Assembly (NCBI GenBank): GCA_964648295.1
Contig: CAZYNH010000005.1
Coordinates: 1 to 64,000 of the forward strand
Reading direction: 5' to 3'
DNA from: UBA4055 sp964648295
GTDB lineage: Bacteria > UBA4055
Length of the DNA: 64,000 nt
The notes under the pieces are model-generated. The model worked only from the letters and a program-made list of their open reading frames with translations, was not told the origin of the DNA and made no database searches. The position numbers were made by a program, and so were the translations under genes. This document shows, in pieces, positions 17,882 to 27,171 of the stretch (position 1 is its first letter; each line of letters begins with the position of its first letter).

Positions 17882-20800
17882 CGGAACTCCATCCTGTACT
17901 GCGTTTCCGCTCCGAACTTTCCGTCAGACGACTGGAAACCGGAAAAAATGATATTCTCGAACATCTGGTAATCTGCCGATGCTCTCTGGATCAATTCCGA
18001 TCCGCTGTTGACCATCGAATATTTAATTATCAGCCTGTCAGATATTTTTTTGCCGACCGTAAGCCCATAGCCCGCAGGCTCTTTTGCCGAAAAATTGTCC
18101 GGCACGCTCAACTGAATGTAGTCGAGCCCGGTCTTTTTGGCCAGTCCCTGCGAATAAGCTCCTGCCAGCCAGTCCGCTATCATTTTTTCTCTCGATAAGC
18201 CCGCACCTCCCGTCACGCCGCTCAGTTCCGACGCTTTCCTTCCGAAAAGCAGGATGGAAAGAATGTCTGCGTCGCTTTCCGCCGGGATCGAGGTCAGCGA
18301 GAATTTCGGGTTAGCGAGATTTTCCGATATCGAAAGGAATATCCTGTAATTGTTTATTTTCGTCTCGCTCTGAACATCGGCGGTAGGCAAAGCTCCGTGA
18401 ACAGGCTCGAAATCGAGTATCCCCCTGTTTATGATAAAGCTGTTCTTCTGGAACATGATAAACCCGTCCTTCTGGATAGCCGCTCTTCCCGATATCAGCG
18501 GGGACGATACGGTGCCGAGGATCTGAAGGTCGGGCACGAGTTCGATAAATCCGAGATCGTTGTCCATGACTAAGGGTCTTCTTGAACTTAGTGCTATATC
18601 GAGAGAAATGTCGGGCGTACCGTCATCTTTTTTTTCAGCCTGCACTATCTTCGGACCTCCCGCGCCGCCGATATTTTTGAACAGGTCAAGGTCTTTATAA
18701 TACAGAGCTTCAAGTATCTCTACATTGCCCGACAGCCTTCCTTTTTTCGGCGTTCCCCTATAACTTATATTCGAATTCACCTGCCCGTCGAGATTGTCCG
18801 GATATGTGAAAGGAAGCGCGGCCGTTCTTATATCAAGCTCTATGTTCTCCGGTACTGCAGCCTTCATGGCTATCTCGGCCCTGACCGAAAAAGTCCCTCT
18901 TTCAATATTCCCCGACAGGTCCCGGACAGATATTTTATCTCTGCTGAATAGAACATCTCCCGAAAGAGAGTGCAGTTTCTGTTCGGTGACGGGAAGTATC
19001 ACGCCTGTTTTATCAAATGTGAGTGTGCCTGTAATCAGAGGTTCTTTTATATCCCCGTCGGCCTTAAGCTTTCCTCTCAGGTAGCCTTCAGCCCCGCTTA
19101 TTTCAGGCATCAGGAAGGATAAGGAACTTAAAGGCAGAGACAGTTCGGAGTTAAGATCAGCTTTACCCTCTATCCCAAGCCCGCCGGAAACTGAAAAATA
19201 ACCGTCATCGAGAAGTTTAAGCCCGAAATTCTTTATATCGAGCGCGCCTTTTGAAAATTGAAGCTCTACACCGCCGCCGTGGACTATCTTTCTGCCATCC
19301 GCCTTAAATTCTAAAGAATCCAGGCTTATCTCCGAATCGTAATCTTCAATTTTTTCATAATTACCGGACGCTCTCACCTCACCGCTGACCATGCCAGAAA
19401 AATATCCGTCCGCGTTCTCGGGGATCAGGTGCGAAAAATCCCATGTGCTAAAAAGTAATTTCGCTTCATATTTCTTTTTGTTCAGATCAGCACCGGCCGA
19501 CAGGTGAACTCCGGCATCAGCCTCTATCCCGAATATCATGCTCTTCAGATTGATCTTTGATGTAATGTCGGGCAGTTCCATTCCCGAAGCCGTAATTTTT
19601 TTTAGCTTTATGCTGCCCTCGACTTCCGGGTCATCAAAAGTACCGCCGGCGGATATGCTAAGGTCGGCTGCGGCGCTCATTTTGCCTTTTATGCCTGAAT
19701 AGATTGAATCAAGGATCAGGCCCTCGGTCCTTATTACCGCGTCGAAACGATTATTACCGCTAACCTTCCCGTTGATTGTTATTTCGCTGCCTCCGCCATA
19801 CACGGAAAGCCTGTCGATCAGTATGTCCCTGCCTTTGATCCCGGCTTTGAGCCCGACCGAATCGATCGAGACGCCCTGATAATCTATCGCGCCTGTTATC
19901 AGCTCACAACCGCCTTTGACCTCCGAGAGTTTTCCGGAAGCGAACGCCGACAGATCAACGTGTGTGGAGATTTCAGGATAAAATCTTTCCGTTCTGATAT
20001 TTTGAGCTTTTACAGACACATCTATCCGCGGATCTTTTACAGGCGCGAAATTCTTGCCGAACAGAACAGCTTTTCCGGCTATATCCACGATCGAGCTGTC
20101 CATCATCACTGTAAGCTTTTTTATCTCGACACTGCCTTTGTCGTTCGCGCCTCCGGAAATAAATAACGAAGATATTTCGTAGTTATCCCACGAAAGACTA
20201 CCCGTTCTAATATCGGTCAGGACCGTGAATTTTCCTCTGTCCCAGTTTATGTCGGCGAAAAGGCGCGCGTTCTCCCTGAGGCTGAACTTATCAAAACTGA
20301 ACGGGCTGATCTCAGTATTTACAACCGCGTCCGCTTTGATCTCTTCGGGTTTAACTCCTCTCCCCTTCAGCTCAAGCCCGAAATCGAAGACTGCGTCCGG
20401 CATGCCGGGAATGTTGCTCAGGCTGAAATCTTCCGCATTCACCATAAGGTCGTAGGAAGTTTTATTTAGCTCCGGCTCCGATGTTATCAGCCCTTCTGAA
20501 AAAGCCTCGGAAATATCTACCGAACCGTCTATTGTAAACCTTTCCTTTTCTGACTTTGAAATACCCGCGTCCAGATTTAACACCTTGTCCTTATATGACG
20601 CTAAAATTTCAAGCTTTTCTATCTTTTGAGCAAAGAGAACCCCTTTTCCGTGCTTTACGGTAAAATCAGCCTGAGGATACTCGGCCTCTCCCATAACTGA
20701 ACCGGCAATATTCAGCATGCCGTTGTCTTTTGCGAACGCTTCCATCCGGTCAAGCAGCTTCTCGGTCTCAATATCCGCAGCGAATCTCAGGTCGAAGAAT

Positions 20801-21558
20801 GGAATGGCGAATAAATTACTCACAGATCCGCCGAGGCTTAAATCCAGACCCTCTGTAACAAACCTCGTTTCTCCGATCACGGCTTTATCGCTTTCGATCC
20901 TGAGGTCGAATCTCTCATTTTTAACCGTCCTTTTCAATTCCGGCGTTTTAATGTCGGCCTCCGTGCCTTCAATCAGCAGCGAAAATATCATATTCTTGAC
21001 ATCCGCGGATGCTTTTATATTTTTGTTCCTCAGCGCGTATTCTGAGTTTGAAGCCTCATCTATAAATTGAGCTGCTATGCCTCTTATCTCAAAATTCTTA
21101 ACTATAAGATCAAGCTCCGCCTTCGCTGTATCAGGCTCAGCTTTCTTTCCGGCGGACTTATCGCTCCTAAATGATTCCAGCTGATTGGCAGATACCGAAA
21201 TATCAACATCAGCTATAATAAGAGAATCAACTACATACATACCCGAGAACATCGGCCTATACCGCACCCCGATGCCAAAATATCCGATACTGCCCATTTT
21301 CACATTATCGCCGTCATAAATTTCCAACCCTTTAAGCTCAATTTTGCCCTTAAACACATTAAGGCTCAGATCGCCAAGCTTTATCTGCACGGGAGAATAA
21401 TAATTCGCAATGCCGACTATCCTGTCTTTTCCCCATCCTGTATTGAAAAGAAAAAGCGTAAGCGCGGCCACTCCTGTTATCAGGATGAAAATTCCCAGCG
21501 CGGTGTAAGCAAAATATTTAATGATCTTTTTTAAGATAGAACTACCCTTTACCGTCAA
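17878..21558 (-). CDS. tamB: TamB-type translocation and assembly module protein (DUF490)
   Basis: A 1226-residue inner-membrane-anchored protein: one N-terminal helix (about 13-35), a long region of repeated amphipathic beta segments typical of AsmA/TamB lipid-transfer folds, and the conserved C-terminal TamB domain (about 900-1226) containing the ILSILLFGRKASEL-type segment and the final KISDRLIIKYS and FGAETQYRMEFR strands. Proteins of this family span the periplasm and are linked to outer-membrane protein insertion and phospholipid transport. The stop overlaps tamA by 4 nt. Confidence 0.88.
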   Translation of the reverse strand: MTVKGSSILKKIIKYFAYTALGIFILITGVAALTLFLFNTGWGKDRIVGIANYYSPVQIKLGDLSLNVFKGKIELKGLEIYDGDNVKMGSIGYFGIGVRYRPMFSGMYVVDSLIIADVDISVSANQLESFRSDKSAGKKAEPDTAKAELDLIVKNFEIRGIAAQFIDEASNSEYALRNKNIKASADVKNMIFSLLIEGTEADIKTPELKRTVKNERFDLRIESDKAVIGETRFVTEGLDLSLGGSVSNLFAIPFFDLRFAADIETEKLLDRMEAFAKDNGMLNIAGSVMGEAEYPQADFTVKHGKGVLFAQKIEKLEILASYKDKVLNLDAGISKSEKERFTIDGSVDISEAFSEGLITSEPELNKTSYDLMVNAEDFSLSNIPGMPDAVFDFGLELKGRGVKPEEIKADAVVNTEISPFSFDKFSLRENARLFADINWDRGKFTVLTDIRTGSLSWDNYEISSLFISGGANDKGSVEIKKLTVMMDSSIVDIAGKAVLFGKNFAPVKDPRIDVSVKAQNIRTERFYPEISTHVDLSAFASGKLSEVKGGCELITGAIDYQGVSIDSVGLKAGIKGRDILIDRLSVYGGGSEITINGKVSGNNRFDAVIRTEGLILDSIYSGIKGKMSAAADLSISAGGTFDDPEVEGSIKLKKITASGMELPDITSKINLKSMIFGIEADAGVHLSAGADLNKKKYEAKLLFSTWDFSHLIPENADGYFSGMVSGEVRASGNYEKIEDYDSEISLDSLEFKADGRKIVHGGGVELQFSKGALDIKNFGLKLLDDGYFSVSGGLGIEGKADLNSELSLPLSSLSFLMPEISGAEGYLRGKLKADGDIKEPLITGTLTFDKTGVILPVTEQKLHSLSGDVLFSRDKISVRDLSGNIERGTFSVRAEIAMKAAVPENIELDIRTAALPFTYPDNLDGQVNSNISYRGTPKKGRLSGNVEILEALYYKDLDLFKNIGGAGGPKIVQAEKKDDGTPDISLDIALSSRRPLVMDNDLGFIELVPDLQILGTVSSPLISGRAAIQKDGFIMFQKNSFIINRGILDFEPVHGALPTADVQSETKINNYRIFLSISENLANPKFSLTSIPAESDADILSILLFGRKASELSGVTGGAGLSREKMIADWLAGAYSQGLAKKTGLDYIQLSVPDNFSAKEPAGYGLTVGKKISDRLIIKYSMVNSGSELIQRASADYQMFENIIFSGFQSSDGKFGAETQYRMEFR

Positions 21559-21573
21559 ATTCTCACACTCTTA

Positions 21574-21602
21574 AATATACGCCGTGATACTAATATTTTC
21601 AA
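21574..21602 (-). promoter_or_regulatory. Predicted promoter of tamB-tamA
   Basis: Minus-strand TTGAAA (21602-21597) and TATATT (21579-21574), spacer exactly 17 bp, just upstream of the tamB start. Confidence 0.5.
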
Positions 21603-21615
21603 ATATTTAAATTTT

Positions 21616-22572
21616 TTAGAGCTCTTTCATTACGATATAAGTTGTGTAGGCTGTGTAAACAGAGAGAAGAACAGCCGCCTCCCATCTGTCAAGTTTACCT
21701 TTTTTACCCGTGAACATGGCGATGAAAAGAAAGACCGTTCCAAGTCCGAGCAATAAAAGATCCGTATCAAAATCCGCTGAATAGTTTACCGGATTAATGA
21801 TTGAACTTACTCCGAGTATCAGGAATATATTAAAAATGTTCGACCCGATAATGTTCCCGACGGCAATGTCGTCGTTCTTCTTCATCGCCGCAACGACCGA
21901 TGTAGCCAGCTCGGGAAGCGAAGTGCCCGCCGCGACTATCGTAAGTCCGATTATTTTCTGGCTGATGCCGAGAGTTTCAGCTATGTCGATAGAACTTGCT
22001 ACAACGAGTTTGCCGCCCAGAACAAGCCCTGTAAGACCTCCTATAATAAAGCCCCATATCTTGAAAACCGTGAGATTTTTTTGCGCAAGATGATCCTTCG
22101 CCGTGTCATTTCCAAGCTGTTTATATACATAAAAAAGGAACAGGCAGAACATTACCAGCAGAATTACTCCATCGATCCTTGAAAGGATCTCGTTCCCGGG
22201 AAAAATTAATGCGGATGTCAATAAAAACAGAATGCCCGCGGCCGCGAACGAAAAGGGTATTTCTTTCCATACCGTGCTCGACTGCACCGATAACGGAAAG
22301 ATCAGCCCGGCGATGCCGAGGATCATGAACAGATTGAAGTTATTTGATCCTATAATATTCCCGAAAACTATATCGTGATGGCCCTGATACGCCGCGAATA
22401 CATTTACGACAAGTTCAGGCGCTGAAGTGCCGAAAGCGACAACCGTAAGCCCGATCGCAAGGTCCGAGACTTTGTATTTCCTCGCAAGCTCGGAAGCTCC
22501 GTCAACAAGCCAGTCGGCGCCTTTGATCAGCACCGCGAACCCGATTATCAGAAGAATTATTTGAAAAGCCAT
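21616..22572 (-). CDS. CaxA/YrbG-type Na+/Ca2+ exchanger
   Basis: A 318-residue inner-membrane antiporter of the CaCA superfamily. Two homologous halves of five helices each carry the alpha-repeat signatures: GTSAPELVVNV with GNIIGSNNFN in the first and GTSLPELATSV with GNIIGSNIFN in the second; the acidic residues of these repeats bind the transported cation. Length is normal. It is a single-gene unit, divergent from the methyltransferase at 22700. Confidence 0.92.
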   Translation of the reverse strand: MAFQIILLIIGFAVLIKGADWLVDGASELARKYKVSDLAIGLTVVAFGTSAPELVVNVFAAYQGHHDIVFGNIIGSNNFNLFMILGIAGLIFPLSVQSSTVWKEIPFSFAAAGILFLLTSALIFPGNEILSRIDGVILLVMFCLFLFYVYKQLGNDTAKDHLAQKNLTVFKIWGFIIGGLTGLVLGGKLVVASSIDIAETLGISQKIIGLTIVAAGTSLPELATSVVAAMKKNDDIAVGNIIGSNIFNIFLILGVSSIINPVNYSADFDTDLLLLGLGTVFLFIAMFTGKKGKLDRWEAAVLLSVYTAYTTYIVMKEL

Positions 22573-22597
22573 AACCAGTCCCTCAAAATTCGACGGA

Positions 22598-22626
22598 AAT
22601 ATACCTCCCGTTCAAGTGGTTTTCAA
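22598..22626 (-). promoter_or_regulatory. Predicted promoter of the Na+/Ca2+ exchanger
   Basis: Minus-strand TTGAAA (22626-22621) and TATATT (22603-22598) with a 17-bp spacer. Confidence 0.5.
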
Positions 22627-22645
22627 CATTAATCCGAACGATGAT

Positions 22646-22674
22646 TTGCATACTTTTCTTTAATTGTTTAAATT
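22646..22674 (+). promoter_or_regulatory. Predicted promoter of the methyltransferase gene
   Basis: TTGCAT (22646-22651) and TAAATT (22669-22674) with a 17-bp spacer, 25 bp before the ATG. Confidence 0.42.
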
Positions 22675-22699
22675 TAGCGCAACTATGAATGGATGACCT

Positions 22700-23866
22700 A
22701 TGAATTCCGAATTTACCGATATTCTTAAAACTGAGATTGAAGACAATACTCTTGTACGTATGATCCTGTCTTCACCGGACAATAAGAACGGCGACCTTAA
22801 TAAAGTTACCGTAAGGCTAATAGAACTTAAGAGCGATAAAAAACTTTCTTTTCTTAATACTTTTAGGACAAAGACCGTTACGAAAAACCTTGATATTGAA
22901 GAAGGTAAGTGGCTTGCGGATAAGCTATTCGCGGAAACTTTTACTCTTTGCGTGATCTTCGGAACCGACGCCGACCATTCGTTCAGGCGTACGAAAAAAG
23001 GCAATATCCTGTATAAAAGATCCAAACCCGCGCATTCCGAAGAGGATTTTTCAATCGAACATAATCTGAAGAAAAAACGCATGATAAAGATCGAGGATAA
23101 TATATGGCTCGAAAGGCTGGGAGTGACGAAGAACGGAAAGATATTTGATGGAATGAGCGGTAAGTTCAGGCAGATAAACCGGTTTGTTGAAACGATCGAC
23201 GCTCTGATAGACAGTTCCGGTCTGAAAGGAAAGGATAAGCTGACGGTTTACGATATGGGCTCGGGAAAAGGCTACTTAACTTTTGCAGTTTACGACTTTC
23301 TCGCCAATCAGCTGGGCATCGGGGCGGAAATAACCGGTATAGAATACAGGAACGATCTTGTCGCTTTGTGCAATGAAATTGCAGCGGAATGTAAATTCTC
23401 CGGCCTGAAATTTCTTCAGGGCAGCATTTCAGATCTTGACATCCCCGCCTGCGACATCCTGATCGCGCTTCACGCCTGCGACACTGCGACAGATGACGCG
23501 ATATTTAAAGGCATCCGCTCCGGGGCAGAAACTATCGTAGTTTCCCCGTGCTGCCACAAACAGATAAGAAAACAGCTTCATATAGAGAACGAGCTTAAAG
23601 ATATAACGCGGCACGGCATTCTTGAAGAGCGGATGGCGGAAATGGCAACGGACTCCCTGCGCGCGCTCATGCTTGAAGCGCACGGCTACGCTACAAGCGT
23701 CTTCGAGTACATCTCAGACGAACACACGCACAAGAACATCATGATAACAGCAGTAAGGAAAAAGAAAACCGCCGAACCTTCGGTTTATCTCGAAAAGATC
23801 GGCGGCTTAAAAAAATTCCTGGGAATTAAAAAATTCTATCTCGAAGAATTATTCGACCACTCTTAA
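22700..23866 (+). CDS. SAM-dependent methyltransferase, METTL25/Methyltransf_32-like
   Basis: A 388-residue protein with a class I methyltransferase core at about 165-330: VYDMGSGKGYLTFAVYDFL is SAM motif I, ITGIEYRNDLV holds the acidic ribose-binding residue, and LIALHACDTATDDAI and VVSPCCHKQ are hallmarks of the Methyltransf_32 group related to eukaryotic METTL25/GSTCD. The N-terminal 150 residues form an unassigned accessory domain. The substrate is unknown; RNA is plausible. Its last 18 nt overlap the convergent lipoprotein gene. Confidence 0.82.
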   Translation: MNSEFTDILKTEIEDNTLVRMILSSPDNKNGDLNKVTVRLIELKSDKKLSFLNTFRTKTVTKNLDIEEGKWLADKLFAETFTLCVIFGTDADHSFRRTKKGNILYKRSKPAHSEEDFSIEHNLKKKRMIKIEDNIWLERLGVTKNGKIFDGMSGKFRQINRFVETIDALIDSSGLKGKDKLTVYDMGSGKGYLTFAVYDFLANQLGIGAEITGIEYRNDLVALCNEIAAECKFSGLKFLQGSISDLDIPACDILIALHACDTATDDAIFKGIRSGAETIVVSPCCHKQIRKQLHIENELKDITRHGILEERMAEMATDSLRALMLEAHGYATSVFEYISDEHTHKNIMITAVRKKKTAEPSVYLEKIGGLKKFLGIKKFYLEELFDHS

Positions 23867-24421
23867 ATTGTCTGTTTTTACTCTGTAACCGCCCGAAACC
23901 ATCACAACATTCTGATAGAGTGTTGAAGTATCGGTGATCTTGGCCATGAACCAGTTATTCGTTCTTGCCATTTCCTGATTTTGCGGTCTGACATACGCTC
24001 CTCCTTCCTCCCAGTCGAAAGCGATCACTACCGCGCCAAGCTTAATATCTGAAGACTGAGCCGGCCTTGTTCTCCAGTAATCAGATGTCCATACTTCTCT
24101 TGCGTCTAGAACGACCATAAATTTGCCCTCATTTCGCGTTTCAGCAGCAGGCGTCTGGATCATCTTAGCAATTTCAACTCTCATCCATCCCGAATCGAAA
24201 CTGTTCTCGGAAATAAAATAATCATCAGCCTGAATGTAATGCACATCGCCTGACCCGCCTCCGTAAACCGCCGATCCTTCGCTCCCCGAACCGCCCGCAT
24301 TGCTGCTTATTCTGTTCATGCTGTCAGTCATGTCAGCCACATTCCTCAGTGCCGAAGCCGGCCCGCAGCCCGCGATCATTACCATAAGCACCGCCGCCAT
24401 AAAATACTTGATCGTTTTCAT
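23849..24421 (-). CDS. Putative lipoprotein of unknown function
   Basis: A 190-residue protein with a lipoprotein signal: hydrophobic MKTIKYFMAAVLMVMIAGC with lipobox IAGC. A Gly/Ser-rich stretch (GGSGSEGSAVYGGGSGD) follows, then a mixed region with WMRVEIAKM and FMVVLDAREVWTSDYWR. No family recognised. The frame is open to 24469, but ATG at 24421 has an AAGGGG site 5 nt upstream and gives a proper signal peptide. Confidence 0.7.
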   Translation of the reverse strand: MKTIKYFMAAVLMVMIAGCGPASALRNVADMTDSMNRISSNAGGSGSEGSAVYGGGSGDVHYIQADDYFISENSFDSGWMRVEIAKMIQTPAAETRNEGKFMVVLDAREVWTSDYWRTRPAQSSDIKLGAVVIAFDWEEGGAYVRPQNQEMARTNNWFMAKITDTSTLYQNVVMVSGGYRVKTDNLRVVE

Positions 24422-24499
24422 TTCCACCCCTTTTGGTTTATGTTCAACTGTTCCGCTGTAATTTAACATTTTTATTGATTAAATCAATTATTTATTTTG

Positions 24500-24528
24500 T
24501 TGTTTTGAAAGACCGGTTTACATATATT
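24500..24528 (+). promoter_or_regulatory. Predicted promoter of fba
   Basis: TTGTTT (24500-24505) and TATATT (24523-24528), 17-bp spacer, 43 bp before the start. Confidence 0.42.
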
Positions 24529-24570
24529 TGAGAATGAGTACCAATTAAAATTTAAGATAAGGAGCAAAAC

Positions 24571-25551
24571 ATGCCTAACACCGTCAGCTACAAAGAACTC
24601 GGACTTTCCAATACTAAAGAAATGTTCGAAAGAGCTATGAAAAACCAATACGCTGTTCCGGCCTACAATTTCAACAACCTCGAACAGCTTCAGGCTATCA
24701 TCTACGGCTGTATCGAATCAAAGTCCCCCGTAATCGTTCAAGTCTCAAAAGGCGCAAGAAGCTATGCAAATTCCACTCTTCTCCGTTACATGGCTATGGG
24801 CGCGGCTGAAATGGCAAAAGAAACGGGCTCGAAAATACCTATCTGCCTTCACCTCGACCACGGCGACTCATTCGAACTCTGCAAATCCTGCATTGACAAC
24901 GGTTTTTCATCGGTAATGATTGACGGCTCTCATCTCCCCTACGATGAAAATGTCGCTCTCACAAAACAGGTAGTCGAATATGCCCACGCCCGCGATGTTT
25001 CCGTCGAAGGAGAGCTCGGAGTGCTCGCAGGCATAGAAGACGAAGTGTCTTCCGAGCATTCGCACTACACGCACCCCGAACAGGTAGAGGATTTTGTAAA
25101 AAAGACAGGCGTTGACAGTCTCGCAATATCAATAGGCACCTCGCACGGCGCATACAAATTCAAGCTCATACCCGGCGAATCGGTTCCTCCGCTCCGCTTC
25201 GACATTCTGGAAGAGATCGAGAAAAGAATACCCGGCTTCCCAATCGTCCTCCACGGCTCATCATCCGTTCTACCCAAATATGTTGACATGATAAATCAGT
25301 ACGGAGGCAAGATGGACAACGCGGTCGGCGTCCCCGAAGAACAGCTCAGACAGGCAGCCAGATCGGCGGTCTGCAAGATCAACATAGACACCGACGGCAG
25401 AATGGTCGTAACTGCCATCGTCAGAAAGGTCTTCGTTGAGAATCCGTCCGAATTCGACCCGAGAAAATACCTCGGCCCCGCAAGAGACGAACTTAAAAAG
25501 ATGATCATAGACAAGAACCGCAATGTCTTAGGTTCAGCGGACAGATACTAG
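24571..25551 (+). CDS. fba: Class II fructose-bisphosphate aldolase
   Basis: Zinc-dependent glycolytic/gluconeogenic aldolase, 326 residues. HLDHGD (94-99) contains the catalytic Asp and the first Zn His. VEGELGVLAGIED and a later LHGSSS motif supply the remaining metal and phosphate ligands, and KINIDTDGRM is the substrate-phosphate segment. An AAGGAG-type site lies 7 nt before the ATG. Monocistronic, with its own promoter and a strong terminator. Cytosine use at third positions is higher than in the neighbours, consistent with high expression. Confidence 0.95.
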   Translation: MPNTVSYKELGLSNTKEMFERAMKNQYAVPAYNFNNLEQLQAIIYGCIESKSPVIVQVSKGARSYANSTLLRYMAMGAAEMAKETGSKIPICLHLDHGDSFELCKSCIDNGFSSVMIDGSHLPYDENVALTKQVVEYAHARDVSVEGELGVLAGIEDEVSSEHSHYTHPEQVEDFVKKTGVDSLAISIGTSHGAYKFKLIPGESVPPLRFDILEEIEKRIPGFPIVLHGSSSVLPKYVDMINQYGGKMDNAVGVPEEQLRQAARSAVCKINIDTDGRMVVTAIVRKVFVENPSEFDPRKYLGPARDELKKMIIDKNRNVLGSADRY

Positions 25552-25557
25552 ATATTG

Positions 25558-25583
25558 AGGCGGGTAATCATCCGCCTTTTTTT
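25558..25583 (+). terminator. Intrinsic terminator after fba
   Basis: AGGCGG, loop GTAATCAT, CCGCCT, then a run of seven T. A classical rho-independent terminator 7 nt after the fba stop. Confidence 0.85.
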
Positions 25584-25620
25584 GCCAGGAATGACACGCA
25601 AAATAGACTCCTTTTTCAAG

Positions 25621-25967
25621 TGGACTGTACCCGATTCTTTGTAGACATTGCTAAGCACATTTTTCTCCCTTTCTCTCAAACTCAACCGGACTTACATATC
25701 CTATAGCTGAGTGTCGTCTTTCCCTGTTGTAAGTTACTTCAATGTACTCGAAGATGCAAGTTTTAGCTTCTTTGAAAGCAGCCAGTAATCTACCGCCAGG
25801 CTCTCGCTGACTTCTGTCATCGGTTTTCCGCTTTTGAGCAGGTACTCTACCGACTCCGTTTTAAACTCTTTTGTGTATTTCCTTCGTTTCCCGGACATGT
25901 GACCTTCTTTTTTATCATAAATTTAAGTCGGTCTTAGCATATTGTCCAGAAAATCGGGTATAGTCCA
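25621..25967 (-). mobile_element. Internally deleted IS3-family element (347 bp)
   Basis: The ends are inverted repeats: TGGACTGTACCCGATT at 25621 and, on the other strand, TGGACTATACCCGATT from 25967, differing at one base. Inside, on the minus strand, are the first part of an OrfA (from 25898) and the last part of an OrfB (ending 25651), joined directly. The rest of orfA and most of orfB, including the catalytic core, are gone. No target duplication is visible in the immediate flanks. It fills the gap between fba and tgt and leaves both intact. Movement would need a transposase from elsewhere. Confidence 0.85.
25651..25898 (-). pseudogene. Fused remnants of IS3-family orfA and orfB
   Basis: From ATG at 25898 the reading MSGKRRKYTKEFKTESVEYL is a typical OrfA helix-turn-helix start and continues to about ESLAVD. 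The sequence then shifts frame into an OrfB C-terminus containing FEYIEVTYNRERRHSAIGY and SPVEFERKGEK, ending at TAG 25651-25653. The joint lies near 25800. About 80 codons remain of the roughly 380 expected. Confidence 0.82.
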
Positions 25968-26028
25968 CCTGCGCTTCTTACTTGTTATTTAAAGCTTTAT
26001 TTTTTATATTTACTGAAGAAAGATCATA

Positions 26029-27159
26029 ATGACAGGATTAAGTTTGAAATTCACTCTTGAACACACCGAATCAGAATCAAAAGCGAGAGCGGGAAAGCTC
26101 GAGACCGGCCACGGTACTGTGGAAACGCCCGTTTTCATGCCCGTAGGTACCCTGGGTAATGTAAAAGCCCTGACGAACAGGGACCTGAAGGAAGCGAAGG
26201 CAAAGATAATACTCAGCAACACCTACCACCTGAACAACAGGCCCGGCATGGAAATAATGAAAGCAGCGTGCGGACTGCATAAATTCATGAACTACCACGG
26301 CAATATTCTGACCGACAGCGGAGGATTCCAGGTATTCAGCCTGGCGAGCCTGACAAAGATAAAGGACGAGGGAGTTCATTTTCAATCCCACCTGGACGGC
26401 AGAAAATTCTTTTTCACGCCGGAAAGCGTGATAGATATCCAGCGGATAATTGGCTCAGACATCATGATGGTGCTTGACGAGTGCTCGCACTATCCGGTGG
26501 ATAAAAAGCAGGCCGCCAAGGCAGTGGAGCGGACCACGAAGTGGGCCGAAAGGTCTGTCAGGCATTTTCTGAGCACACAGCCGCTTTACGATCACGCCCA
26601 GACCGTGTTCGCCATAGCGCAGGGATCCGTTTACCCGGACCTGAGGAAAGAAAGCTGCAGGCAGCTTTCAGATCTGGATTTTGAAGGCTACGCCATAGGC
26701 GGAGTGTCTGTAGGTGAACCGCCCGAGCTTATACCCGAGATAGCCGGACTGTGCGCCGAAAACCTGCCTGCCGGAAAACCCCGCTATCTGATGGGAGTCG
26801 GAACACCCGCAGATATCCTGAACTGCATAGCTGAAGGAATTGACATGTTCGACTGCGTAATGCCGACGCGCAACGCCAGGAACGGAACAGTATTCACCCG
26901 CAACGGAAAGATCATCTTAAAAGGCGCAAAGGTGAAAGACGATTTTACGCCCATTGACGATAAATGCGACTGTTACGCCTGTAAGAATTACACAAAAGCC
27001 TACGTCCGCCACTTGTTCAACGCGGGCGAAAAACTGGCCGGACAGCTTGCCACCATACACAATATTTATTTTTATATTTGGTTGACAAGAGAGTCAAGAA
27101 AAGCTATAATTAATAATAATTTTGATAAGTTCAGAAGAAGAATACTTTCGAACTATTAG
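26029..27159 (+). CDS. tgt: Tgt, queuine/preQ1 tRNA-ribosyltransferase
   Basis: Exchanges guanine-34 for preQ1 in GUN-anticodon tRNAs. The 376-residue product has the TIM-barrel signatures LTDSGGFQVFSL, GGVSVGEP and YLMGVGTPADIL, the nucleophile Asp in FDCVMPTRNARNG, and the C-terminal zinc site CDCYACKNYTKAYVRH plus a downstream His. Normal family length. The ATG lies 61 bp after the IS remnant. The next gene starts 12 nt after the stop. Confidence 0.95.
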   Translation: MTGLSLKFTLEHTESESKARAGKLETGHGTVETPVFMPVGTLGNVKALTNRDLKEAKAKIILSNTYHLNNRPGMEIMKAACGLHKFMNYHGNILTDSGGFQVFSLASLTKIKDEGVHFQSHLDGRKFFFTPESVIDIQRIIGSDIMMVLDECSHYPVDKKQAAKAVERTTKWAERSVRHFLSTQPLYDHAQTVFAIAQGSVYPDLRKESCRQLSDLDFEGYAIGGVSVGEPPELIPEIAGLCAENLPAGKPRYLMGVGTPADILNCIAEGIDMFDCVMPTRNARNGTVFTRNGKIILKGAKVKDDFTPIDDKCDCYACKNYTKAYVRHLFNAGEKLAGQLATIHNIYFYIWLTRESRKAIINNNFDKFRRRILSNY

Positions 27160-27171
27160 CGGAGAATGTTT

